A stretch of 9,189 bases of DNA from a bacterium (GTDB taxonomy: Bacteria; Vulcanimicrobiota; CADAWZ01), in assembly GCA_024409025.1 (NCBI GenBank), contig JAKSUM010000029.1, forward strand, positions 1-9,189, given 5' to 3'. Below the pieces are notes generated by a model. It did no database searches. It had not been told where the DNA came from and worked only from the letters and a program-made list of their open reading frames with translations. A program made the translations under genes and the position numbers. The first letter of the stretch is position 1, and the number at the start of each line of letters is the position of its first letter. Of the stretch, positions 1 through 6,365 are shown piece by piece.

Positions 1-1101
1 GTGGGAATGTTTAAAACACTGGCGCTCTCATCAGCCCAAAACAGATTCTTCAGAGGCTGCAGAGCTCTTGTCAGCGGATTAAGGGAAAAGGCATGTGACT
101 ATTTCAGAAAATCAATAGATAAGGATCCAAAGCTTGCAGACGCATATTTCATGCTCGGATATTTTGAATGGAACGAGAAAAAATATAAGGCAGCCGAAGA
201 ATGCTTCAAGAAGGCAATGCTCCTTCACGGCTCGCTTGTAAATACGATAAAACCAGCTCTGCCAAGTCTGAGAATGATAATGCCCATAACATGCAATCTT
301 TCATTGGCATTTTACCCAGATCTGATAGGAGTAGCATCACTTCTTGCTTTATGCCATAGATGCAGCCAGTCAGAGAATCCGGCAGAAGGGCTGGAGCAGG
401 TGCTCGATCTTATTCCCGGGCAGAGCGTTATATCATTTATTCTTTCCGTAATATTCTATGAGCAGGGAAAAAGAGAAAAAATAGCATCCATGCAGCATGA
501 TCTGTCATGCGACAGCGCAGGCGGAACGCTCAACATGCTTATGCTGGCAAAAGCCCTGTCAGAATCCGGCAGAGAGGAAAAAGCGATTGAGGTCATATCA
601 AAGGCCCTGTCATCCGATGCCCTCGATCCTGATCTAAGGAAGGATTTCGAATCTCTTGAAAAAGCATGCAGGCATAATTCAAGCGGAAGGACAGCCGAAA
701 ATGCCGAGCTTATGCTTTTTGAAAGGCTCGGCATAAAGGCAGGCTCAGCAATCGCTTCAAAATCAAAAAAGGCAAAGTCCCAGACTTCATGCGAGACTGC
801 GGCTAAGGAAATAACATATATATATTCAGAGGCAAAAGAAAAAAAATACAGGCTCTATAACGGCATGACTATTGGAAGAAAAGGCGATCTTGATCTGCCT
901 TGGGAAGAAGATTTTCCAGAACAGTGCGCAAGCATATCAGAATGTGACGGAATTTGGTCTATTATGCCCGAATCAAAAAATGCCCGAATATCCATAAATA
1001 ATTTCAGAATAACAAAAAAATCATCGATTAATATAGGCGACACTTTAAGGATTGAATCATCTGATTTTGAGTTCAGGCAGATAAAAAAGAATGCAAGATA
1101 A
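1..1101 (+). CDS. TPR-repeat protein with C-terminal degenerate FHA-like domain
   Basis: I do not recognise a named family. The N-terminal part (about residues 12-82) reads as two tetratricopeptide repeats, with spaced small/aromatic positions such as the ADAYFMLGYFEW stretch followed by an acidic/basic amphipathic helix ending in AAEECFKKAM. A third TPR-like helix pair lies near 178-222 (LAKALSESGREEKAIEVI). The last roughly 85 residues (about 281-364) look like a forkhead-associated beta-sandwich: Tyr-Arg-Leu, then Ile-Gly-Arg (291-293), an acidic 'DLDLPWEED' strand, a 'WSI' strand, an Asn-Asn turn near the position of the usual NG motif, 'IGDTLRI' and a final 'FEFRQ' strand. The Ser and His that contact phosphothreonine in classical FHA domains are not evident, so ligand binding may be lost. 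No signal peptide or clear membrane span is visible, so it is probably cytoplasmic. The frame opens at GTG 1, exactly at the window edge; ATG 7 is an alternative, and the true start may lie upstream. It overlaps dprA by 11 nt. Its function is unknown; a scaffold or regulatory role is inference. Confidence 0.7.
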   Translation: MGMFKTLALSSAQNRFFRGCRALVSGLREKACDYFRKSIDKDPKLADAYFMLGYFEWNEKKYKAAEECFKKAMLLHGSLVNTIKPALPSLRMIMPITCNLSLAFYPDLIGVASLLALCHRCSQSENPAEGLEQVLDLIPGQSVISFILSVIFYEQGKREKIASMQHDLSCDSAGGTLNMLMLAKALSESGREEKAIEVISKALSSDALDPDLRKDFESLEKACRHNSSGRTAENAELMLFERLGIKAGSAIASKSKKAKSQTSCETAAKEITYIYSEAKEKKYRLYNGMTIGRKGDLDLPWEEDFPEQCASISECDGIWSIMPESKNARISINNFRITKKSSINIGDTLRIESSDFEFRQIKKNAR

Positions 1102-2185
1102 ATATTTTTACATGGCATTGTCCAAGCTCCCCGTAAAAACAGTTCAGGCGCTTATGCTTGCGGATGAACTGACAGGACTTTTCCAAAGGCTGCCAAAAAT
1201 GAATGCCGAAAATATATGTAAATCAACAGGCATAAAAAAAAGTCAGGCGGAACGGATAGAACATGCAATCATGGACTATGAGAAAAAAGGAAGAGAAGAT
1301 GAAAACAAGCTGTCTGAATACGGCTTTAGGCCTGTCTGCATCAATTCAGACGAATACCCTGCCCAGTTAAAGACAATAGCGGACGCTCCCCTAGCATTAT
1401 ATGTAAAAGGCATGCTTCCCCAGCCTAATGATGCCTGCATTTCAGTAGTAGGCTCAAGAAAGGCAGACTCATACGGTCTTGAGGCTGCCTTCAGAATATC
1501 AAAAGAAATAGCGACGGAAGGTGTCTGGATAGTAAGCGGCATGGCAAGAGGGATAGATGGCGCGGCGCACAGCGGAGCACTATCAGCCAAAGGCCGTACT
1601 GCAGCAGTATGGGGATGCGGTCCGGACACGGTATATCCTCCGGAACACGGAACAATGGCGGATAAAATAGCCTCATACGGATGCATAATAACGGAGTATC
1701 CAATCGGAACTCCTCCTGCCAAAGCAAATTTCCCAAGAAGAAACAGAATCATAGCGGCTATGAGCATCGGTACAATAGTTGTTCAGGCAGATGAGCGCAG
1801 CGGTTCACTGTCGACAGCAAATCAGGCTCTTGAATTCGGAAGAGAGGTAATGGCCGTCCCCGGATCAATATTCAGCAGCCTTTCAAAAGGGCCTCACTCT
1901 CTACTAATGGACGGAGCTCATCCCGTATCAAGCGGAACAGATGCCCTTTCATATCTCGGATTAAAGGAGCCTTCAAAAGAATCAGAGCTGAAAAAGAAGA
2001 AACATATTGAGGGCATGGCCCGCCAGATATATGATATATATGAAATGTGCGACGGGCTAAAGCCGGCATCCGCCATTGCTGACGAGCTTTCATATCCTGC
2101 AGAAAAAATAATGTCAGCCCTGTCAATTCTTGAATCAAAAGGGCTTATTAAACGCTGTCCGGGCGGAATTTTTATAAAAACATAA
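1091..2185 (+). CDS. dprA: DNA-processing protein DprA (Smf)
   Basis: DprA binds incoming single-stranded DNA in the cytoplasm during natural transformation and loads RecA onto it. The 364-residue product has the full family layout. An N-terminal helical region (about 1-75) is followed by the Rossmann-like DNA-binding core with VVGSR (119-123), SGMARGIDGAAH (149-160), the GCGPDTVYPPEHG segment, FPRRNR (214-219) and SGSLSTANQALEFGREV leading to AVPGS. A C-terminal winged-helix-like domain (about 308-364) ends the protein. The basic FPRRNR and the SGMARGID loop are the typical family signatures and are intact. The ATG at 1091 overlaps the previous gene's stop codon region by 11 nt and has only a weak purine-rich leader, which suggests translational coupling. 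An in-frame ATG at 1112 is an alternative start. DprA is widespread and does not by itself prove competence; no other competence gene is in the window. Confidence 0.96.
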   Translation: MQDKYFYMALSKLPVKTVQALMLADELTGLFQRLPKMNAENICKSTGIKKSQAERIEHAIMDYEKKGREDENKLSEYGFRPVCINSDEYPAQLKTIADAPLALYVKGMLPQPNDACISVVGSRKADSYGLEAAFRISKEIATEGVWIVSGMARGIDGAAHSGALSAKGRTAAVWGCGPDTVYPPEHGTMADKIASYGCIITEYPIGTPPAKANFPRRNRIIAAMSIGTIVVQADERSGSLSTANQALEFGREVMAVPGSIFSSLSKGPHSLLMDGAHPVSSGTDALSYLGLKEPSKESELKKKKHIEGMARQIYDIYEMCDGLKPASAIADELSYPAEKIMSALSILESKGLIKRCPGGIFIKT

Positions 2186-2230
2186 TTTTTTTGCAGGAAA
2201 AAATAAAAAAACCAACTAACTTTAACATCT

Positions 2231-2259
2231 TTAAAAAGGCAAAAGCCTTAAAATATAAA
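2231..2259 (+). promoter_or_regulatory. candidate sigma-70-type promoter for topA
   Basis: In the AT-rich dprA-topA gap, TTAAAA (2231-2236, four of six matches to TTGACA) is followed after 17 nt by TATAAA (2254-2259, five of six matches to TATAAT). Transcription would start near 2266, giving a leader of about 24 nt that contains the GGAG at 2276-2279 ahead of GTG 2290. A short inverted repeat fills the spacer. The assignment is by eye only, and AT-rich DNA gives chance matches easily. Confidence 0.33.
2236..2249. repeat. short inverted repeat AAGGC-AAAA-GCCTT
   Basis: A perfect 5-bp inverted repeat (2236-2240 and 2245-2249) with a 4-nt A loop lies in the gap between dprA and topA. Both arms are flanked by further TTAA-type sequence. 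It has no T-run after it, so it is unlikely to be an intrinsic terminator. It sits between the candidate -35 and -10 elements, where a small operator could lie, but a stem this short may be chance. Confidence 0.3.
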
Positions 2260-2289
2260 ACGGATACCAGAAATCGGAGCTCGAGAACA

Positions 2290-4428
2290 GTGAAATACAA
2301 GGGATTTATAATAGTTGAATCGCCGGCCAAAGCAAGAACTCTGGAAAAGTATGCAGGAAAAGACTATATAATAAAGGCCTCCATGGGGCATATACGCGAT
2401 CTTCCTAAAAACAGGATAGGAATAGACGTAAAAAACGGTTTTGAGCCGACATATGTAATAATAGCAAATAAAAATAAGGTCAAAAACGATCTTATAGAAT
2501 GCATGGAGAAAGCGGAGAAGACATATCTGGCCACTGACCCTGACCGAGAAGGGGAAGCAATCGCCTGGCATCTTGCCGAAATACTCGGCATACCTCAGGA
2601 CCAGCAGGTCAGAATAGAGCTTCATGAAATAACTCCAGGAGCATTTAAAGCAGCTCTTGAAAATCCACGTGCAATAAATATGGAAAAAGTAAATGCCCAG
2701 CAGGCAAGGCGCATGCTGGACAGGCTTGTCGGATACAATCTCAGCCCCGTCCTCTGGAAAAAGGTAGCTCCCGGGCTATCCGCAGGCAGAGTGCAGTCGA
2801 CCGCAGTAAGGCTTATTTCCGAAAGACAGAAAGAAATTGACTCGTTCAAATCCGAGGAATATTGGACAATATCAGCGATATGCGGACATGGAAGCGGTAA
2901 AGCCGAAACACAGTTCAAGGCAGAGCTAGTTTCCTTCAACGACAAAAAAATCACCATCAAAAATGAAGAAGAGGCCGAGGAGATAAAGCGCTTTCTTGAA
3001 AGCAATGAAATGTTCATAAGCGGAGAGCCCAAAAAGAAAATCAATTCAAAGGAAGCTCCCCTTCCCTACATAACAAGCACTCTCCAGCAGGATGCGTCCA
3101 GGCGTCTTGGGTTCAAAGTAATAAAGACAATGAAAATCGCCCAGCAGCTGTTTGAAGGCCTTGATATAGGCGAAGAAGGGCCAGCAGGACTCATTACCTA
3201 TATGAGGACGGATTCTACCAGAATAGCAGACAGCGCAAGGGAAGATGCAGTCAAATACATAACCGAAAAATACGGAAGCGAATATATAGGGAGAAAAAGA
3301 TCCGTAAAAAAGAAAGCAGGCGTACAGGACGCCCATGAAGCGATAAGGCCGACAGATCTTTTCAGGGACATGTCTCTATTGAAGAAAGCCCTTACCCCTG
3401 ATCAGTTCCGCCTTTACAGCCTTATACGCGACAGGTTCATAGCAAGCCAGATGAGCCCAGGCGACTGGTTAAATGAGTACCAAATACCGTGCGGAGTCTA
3501 CAGGCTTCATACACAAGGCTCTGAAACAATATTTGACGGATTTACAAAGCTCTATAATATTTCAAAGGAAGAAATTGCAAATTCCATTTCGAATCCATCA
3601 GAAGACTGTTCTCAGGAAGGAAAGCTCCCACTATTTTCAGACGGAGACCCAATAAGCCTGAAAAGCACTGAAGGGAAGCAGCATTTCACACAGCCTTCCC
3701 CGCAGTACACAGAAGCGTCTCTCGTAAAAGCTCTGGAAAAAAACGGGATAGGCAGGCCCAGCACATATGCCCCTATTGTGGAAACCATACAGAAAAGGGA
3801 CTATGTAAAGCTCGATGAGAAAAAATTCACGCCGACAAAGCTCGGAAATGTCGTAACGGATCTGCTTGTCGAAAATTTCAGCGAAATAGTTGACATAAGC
3901 TTTACCGCCCATATGGAAAGCGAGCTTGACGAAATAGAGCTTGGAAATGCCGAGTACATCTCTGTCCTTAAAAATTTTTATGATCCTTTTATAACGAATC
4001 TCAAGAAAGTTGAAAAAGAAATAAACAGGGTGGACAGCGGAAGCATTTCAGAAGAAACAGGCGAAATATGCGAAAAATGCGGCAAGCCCATGATAATCAA
4101 GAGAGGCCCTTACGGCAAATTTTTAGCCTGCAGCGCATACCCTGAGTGCAAAAGCACAAAGCCCTATCTGGAAAAAATAGGACTCGCCTGCCCGAAGTGC
4201 GGAACAGGACAGGTAATACAGAAAAAGAGCAAAAAAGCTGTTTTTTACGGATGTGACAGATACCCCGAATGCGACTTTACATCCTGGCACCGCCCTATAG
4301 ACAAAAAATGCCAATTCTGCGGAAGCCCGATGGTTGTAAAGTACACAAAAAGCGGAAAGGGATACACGCAGTGCATGAATGCCTGCACAAAAAAGAAACA
4401 GGAAGAAGAGCCTGAAAGTGAAAAATAA
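2290..4428 (+). CDS. topA: type IA DNA topoisomerase I
   Basis: TopA relaxes negative supercoils by cutting one DNA strand through a 5'-phosphotyrosine link. From GTG 2290 the product is 712 residues. The Toprim domain opens with IIVESPAKA (Glu10) and carries the acidic metal-binding triad region TDPDREGEA (Asp83, Asp85, Glu87). The active-site tyrosine is Tyr304 in LITYMRTDS, and DAHEAIRPT and GIGRPSTYAPIV are typical core motifs. The C-terminus has three zinc-ribbon units starting at Cys594 (CEKCGKP), Cys634 (CPKCGTG) and Cys674 (CQFCGSP), each with a second cysteine pair; the third ends in QCMNAC. The frame is open back to TTG 2191 (745 residues), but that codon lacks a ribosome-binding site and would add a basic extension not usual in the family. 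GTG 2290 has GGAG 10 nt upstream and places VESPAKA at the normal distance from the N-terminus. The gene overlaps trmFO by 11 nt. Confidence 0.96.
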   Translation: MKYKGFIIVESPAKARTLEKYAGKDYIIKASMGHIRDLPKNRIGIDVKNGFEPTYVIIANKNKVKNDLIECMEKAEKTYLATDPDREGEAIAWHLAEILGIPQDQQVRIELHEITPGAFKAALENPRAINMEKVNAQQARRMLDRLVGYNLSPVLWKKVAPGLSAGRVQSTAVRLISERQKEIDSFKSEEYWTISAICGHGSGKAETQFKAELVSFNDKKITIKNEEEAEEIKRFLESNEMFISGEPKKKINSKEAPLPYITSTLQQDASRRLGFKVIKTMKIAQQLFEGLDIGEEGPAGLITYMRTDSTRIADSAREDAVKYITEKYGSEYIGRKRSVKKKAGVQDAHEAIRPTDLFRDMSLLKKALTPDQFRLYSLIRDRFIASQMSPGDWLNEYQIPCGVYRLHTQGSETIFDGFTKLYNISKEEIANSISNPSEDCSQEGKLPLFSDGDPISLKSTEGKQHFTQPSPQYTEASLVKALEKNGIGRPSTYAPIVETIQKRDYVKLDEKKFTPTKLGNVVTDLLVENFSEIVDISFTAHMESELDEIELGNAEYISVLKNFYDPFITNLKKVEKEINRVDSGSISEETGEICEKCGKPMIIKRGPYGKFLACSAYPECKSTKPYLEKIGLACPKCGTGQVIQKKSKKAVFYGCDRYPECDFTSWHRPIDKKCQFCGSPMVVKYTKSGKGYTQCMNACTKKKQEEEPESEK

Positions 4429-5740
4429 CCAAAAAGTAATAATTGCAGGCGGCGGTCTTGCAGGATGCGAGGCAGCATATCAGCTTGCTCTAAGAAACAT
4501 ACCTTCAGTAATCAAAGAAATGAGACCTGTCAGAATGACCCCTGTCCATAAGACGGATCATCTTGCAGAGCTTGTTTGCAGCAATTCGCTCAAAAGTGAA
4601 AATCCCTTCTGCGCAAACGGAATACTCCTGAAAGAGATGAGGAAGCTCAACAGTCTCGTGCTTCAGGCCGCAGAATATGCAAGAGTGCCCGCAGGTCAGG
4701 CTCTTGCCGTTGACAGAAGCCTCATGAGCGAATATGCCGAAAAAAAACTCGCAGAAACAGGCCTTGTATCAATAGAAAGGGAAGAAATAACTGAAATTCC
4801 TGAAGAAAGACCATGCATAATTGCCACTGGCCCAATGACCTCCCAGACGCTGTCAAAAGCAATATCAGACAGGATAGGAAGCGGATATTTCTATTTTTAT
4901 GATGCAGTATCCCCTGTCGTCTCGGAAGAGAGCATAGACAAGGACCTTTCCTTTAAAGCCTCAAGATATGGAAAAGGCGATGCCGAATACATAAACTGTC
5001 CCATGAATAAAGAAGAATATGACGCATTCCTTGAGGCTCTGCTTTCAGCAGAACGAGTTGAGGAAAAGGAATACGAACAGAAATTCTTCGAAGGATGCCT
5101 TCCGGTAGAGGAAATAGCATCCAGGGGATATGACACCCTCAGATTCGGACCAATGAAGCCAGTAGGCCTTCCAGATCCCAAAACAGGACAGGAGCCTTAT
5201 GCCGCAGTACAGCTGCGACAGGAAAACAAAGAAGGCACAATGTTCAATCTTGTCGGCTTCCAGACAAGGCTTAAATGGCCTGAGCAGAAAAAAGTTTTCT
5301 CGATGATACCTGCTCTTAAAAATGCCGAATTTCTCAGGCTTGGCGTAATGCACAGGAATATATTCGTAAATGCCCCTTCGGTAATGACGGCCACAGGAGA
5401 GACATCCTGCGAAAAAGGACTTTTCATTGCAGGACAGCTCTCCGGCGTTGAAGGATATGTAGAATCCTCGGCATCAGGAATCCTTTGCGGAATAAATGCC
5501 GCCAGAATGATAAACGGAGAAAAAATGCTTGAATTTCCGGAAGAAACGGCAATAGGAAGCCTTATGAAATACATAACAACTGCGGATGCAAAGCACTTCC
5601 AGCCGATGAACATAAATATGGGACTGTTCCCTCCGGCAGGCATAAGGGCAAAAAAACAGGAAAGATACAGACGCATAGCGGAAAAAGCGGAAAAGGCATT
5701 TGACGAGTTTGCAGAAGAGAATCTAAAAAGGGGGCTTTAA
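4418..5740 (+). CDS. trmFO: methylenetetrahydrofolate-tRNA (uracil-5-)-methyltransferase TrmFO
   Basis: TrmFO makes 5-methyluridine at position 54 of the tRNA T-loop, using methylenetetrahydrofolate as carbon donor and FADH2 as reductant. From GTG 4418 it is 440 residues, the usual family size. The N-terminal dinucleotide-binding loop is GGGLAGCEAA (from residue 11). It is followed by the family segment EMRPVRMTPVHKTDHLAELVCSNSLKS, which contains Cys54, then the ANGILLKEMRKLNSLV helix and AGQALAVDR. A second cysteine, Cys227 in FEGCLPVEEIASRG, matches the other conserved TrmFO cysteine implicated in catalysis. The C-terminal FAD-contact region reads GLFIAGQLSGVEGYVESSASG. An ATG at 4379 would add 13 residues and overlap topA by 50 nt. 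GTG 4418 is preferred because it puts the Rossmann strand at the N-terminus as in relatives and has a purine-rich AGGAAGAAGAG upstream. It is probably co-transcribed with topA and hslV. A GidA/MnmG paralogue is ruled out by the length and motifs. Confidence 0.95.
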   Translation: MKNNQKVIIAGGGLAGCEAAYQLALRNIPSVIKEMRPVRMTPVHKTDHLAELVCSNSLKSENPFCANGILLKEMRKLNSLVLQAAEYARVPAGQALAVDRSLMSEYAEKKLAETGLVSIEREEITEIPEERPCIIATGPMTSQTLSKAISDRIGSGYFYFYDAVSPVVSEESIDKDLSFKASRYGKGDAEYINCPMNKEEYDAFLEALLSAERVEEKEYEQKFFEGCLPVEEIASRGYDTLRFGPMKPVGLPDPKTGQEPYAAVQLRQENKEGTMFNLVGFQTRLKWPEQKKVFSMIPALKNAEFLRLGVMHRNIFVNAPSVMTATGETSCEKGLFIAGQLSGVEGYVESSASGILCGINAARMINGEKMLEFPEETAIGSLMKYITTADAKHFQPMNINMGLFPPAGIRAKKQERYRRIAEKAEKAFDEFAEENLKRGL

Positions 5741-5744
5741 AACA

Positions 5745-6290
5745 ATGAGACTTCCGGAAGTAATAGCGACAACCATACTTGCAATAAGAAAAGACGGCAA
5801 AACCGCTATCGGCGGAGATGGCCAGGTTACGCTTGACAAGACGATAATGAAGCATACTACAAGGAAAATCAGAAGGCTGAAAGGCGGAAAGGTCCTTGCC
5901 GGATTCGCAGGAGGAGCCGCCGATGGAATGGCGCTTTTTGAAAAATTCGAATCAAAGCTCGAAGAATTCCGCGGAAATGTAGTACGAGCATCCGTAGAGC
6001 TTGCAAAGGAATGGAGGCTCGACAAGGCAATGAGAAGGCTTGAAGCCGTACTCATCGTCGCATCAAAGGACAATCTGTTCCTAATATCAGGAAATGGAGA
6101 CGTAATAGAGCCCGATGACAATGTACTTTCAACAGGTTCAGGCTCTCCTTACGCTCAGGCAGCAGCAAAAGCATTTATGCGCCGTTGTCCTGATATGACC
6201 GCCGAAGAGATAGTAAAGGAATCTCTCGTTATAGCATCAGAAATAGACATCTATACAAACTCAAATATAGTCCTTGAAGTTCTGGACTAA
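5745..6290 (+). CDS. hslV: HslV/ClpQ ATP-dependent protease proteolytic subunit
   Basis: HslV forms the double hexameric peptidase core of the HslUV protease, a bacterial relative of the proteasome beta subunit. The nucleophile is an N-terminal threonine exposed by removing a propeptide. Here an 8-residue leader (MRLPEVIA) precedes Thr9-Thr10, so Thr9 is the predicted catalytic residue. In mature numbering, Asp17 (in GGDGQ) and Lys33 (in TTRKIRR) are both present. KVLAGFAGGAADG, ELAKEWR, LEAVLIVA, ISGNGDVIEPDD and IYTNSNIVLE match the family closely along its full length (181 residues). The usual GSGGPYA motif reads GSGSPYA, a conservative change next to the active-site region. The start follows a GGGG/AGGGGG ribosome-binding site 10 nt upstream, and only 4 nt separate it from trmFO. 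It ends in tandem TAA TAA. The partner unfoldase gene hslU is not in the window, and the gene is closed off by a terminator. Confidence 0.96.
   Translation: MRLPEVIATTILAIRKDGKTAIGGDGQVTLDKTIMKHTTRKIRRLKGGKVLAGFAGGAADGMALFEKFESKLEEFRGNVVRASVELAKEWRLDKAMRRLEAVLIVASKDNLFLISGNGDVIEPDDNVLSTGSGSPYAQAAAKAFMRRCPDMTAEEIVKESLVIASEIDIYTNSNIVLEVLD
6244..6271 (+). promoter_or_regulatory. candidate promoter inside the 3' end of hslV, upstream of mutS
   Basis: TAGACA (6244-6249, five of six to TTGACA) and TATAGT (6266-6271, five of six to TATAAT) are separated by 16 nt within the last codons of hslV. A transcript from here would start near 6278 and read through the terminator hairpin into mutS. The position makes sense because only 25 nt lie between the end of the terminator and the mutS start, too little for a full promoter. 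The match is by eye inside coding sequence and could be chance. Confidence 0.3.
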
Positions 6291-6306
6291 TAACCTCAGG
6301 TAACAC

Positions 6307-6340
6307 AGCCGCAGTCCGAATGCCTGCGGCTTTCATTTTT
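6307..6340 (+). terminator. intrinsic (Rho-independent) terminator after hslV
   Basis: AGCCGCAG (6307-6314) pairs perfectly with CTGCGGCT (6324-6331), giving an 8-bp GC-rich stem with a 9-nt loop. It is followed directly by the T-rich tail TTTCATTTTT (6331-6340). It lies 17 nt after the hslV stop codon and is oriented to end transcription of the upstream operon. It is the only clear terminator in the window. Confidence 0.85.
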
Positions 6341-6351
6341 ATCAAACAGGC

Positions 6352-6356
6352 AGGAG
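6352..6356 (+). promoter_or_regulatory. mutS ribosome-binding site
   Basis: AGGAG lies 9 nt upstream of ATG 6366 and is the strongest Shine-Dalgarno match in the window. It fixes the mutS start; the family's N-terminal TPMLQQY motif begins directly after this methionine. Confidence 0.8.
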
Positions 6357-6365
6357 AACAAAACA

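Noticed and set aside
1276..1767. 163-codon open frame on the - strand opposite dprA
   Set aside because: It lies wholly inside a well-supported dprA core on the other strand, and its translation has no recognisable domain. Codon bias on the + strand leaves few stops in the complementary frames.
2236..2249. Inverted repeat after dprA considered as a transcription terminator
   Set aside because: The stem is only 5 bp with A-rich flanks and no T-run follows on the + strand, so an intrinsic terminator is not supported.
5197..5676. 159-codon open frame on the - strand opposite trmFO
   Set aside because: The sense strand encodes conserved TrmFO motifs throughout, and the antisense product is low in motif content and begins and ends arbitrarily.
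6274..6306. TTGAAG near the hslV stop considered as a -35 box for mutS
   Set aside because: No -10-like hexamer occurs at 16-18 nt; the nearest candidates are at 8 nt and 21 nt. The TAGACA/TATAGT pair further upstream is better.
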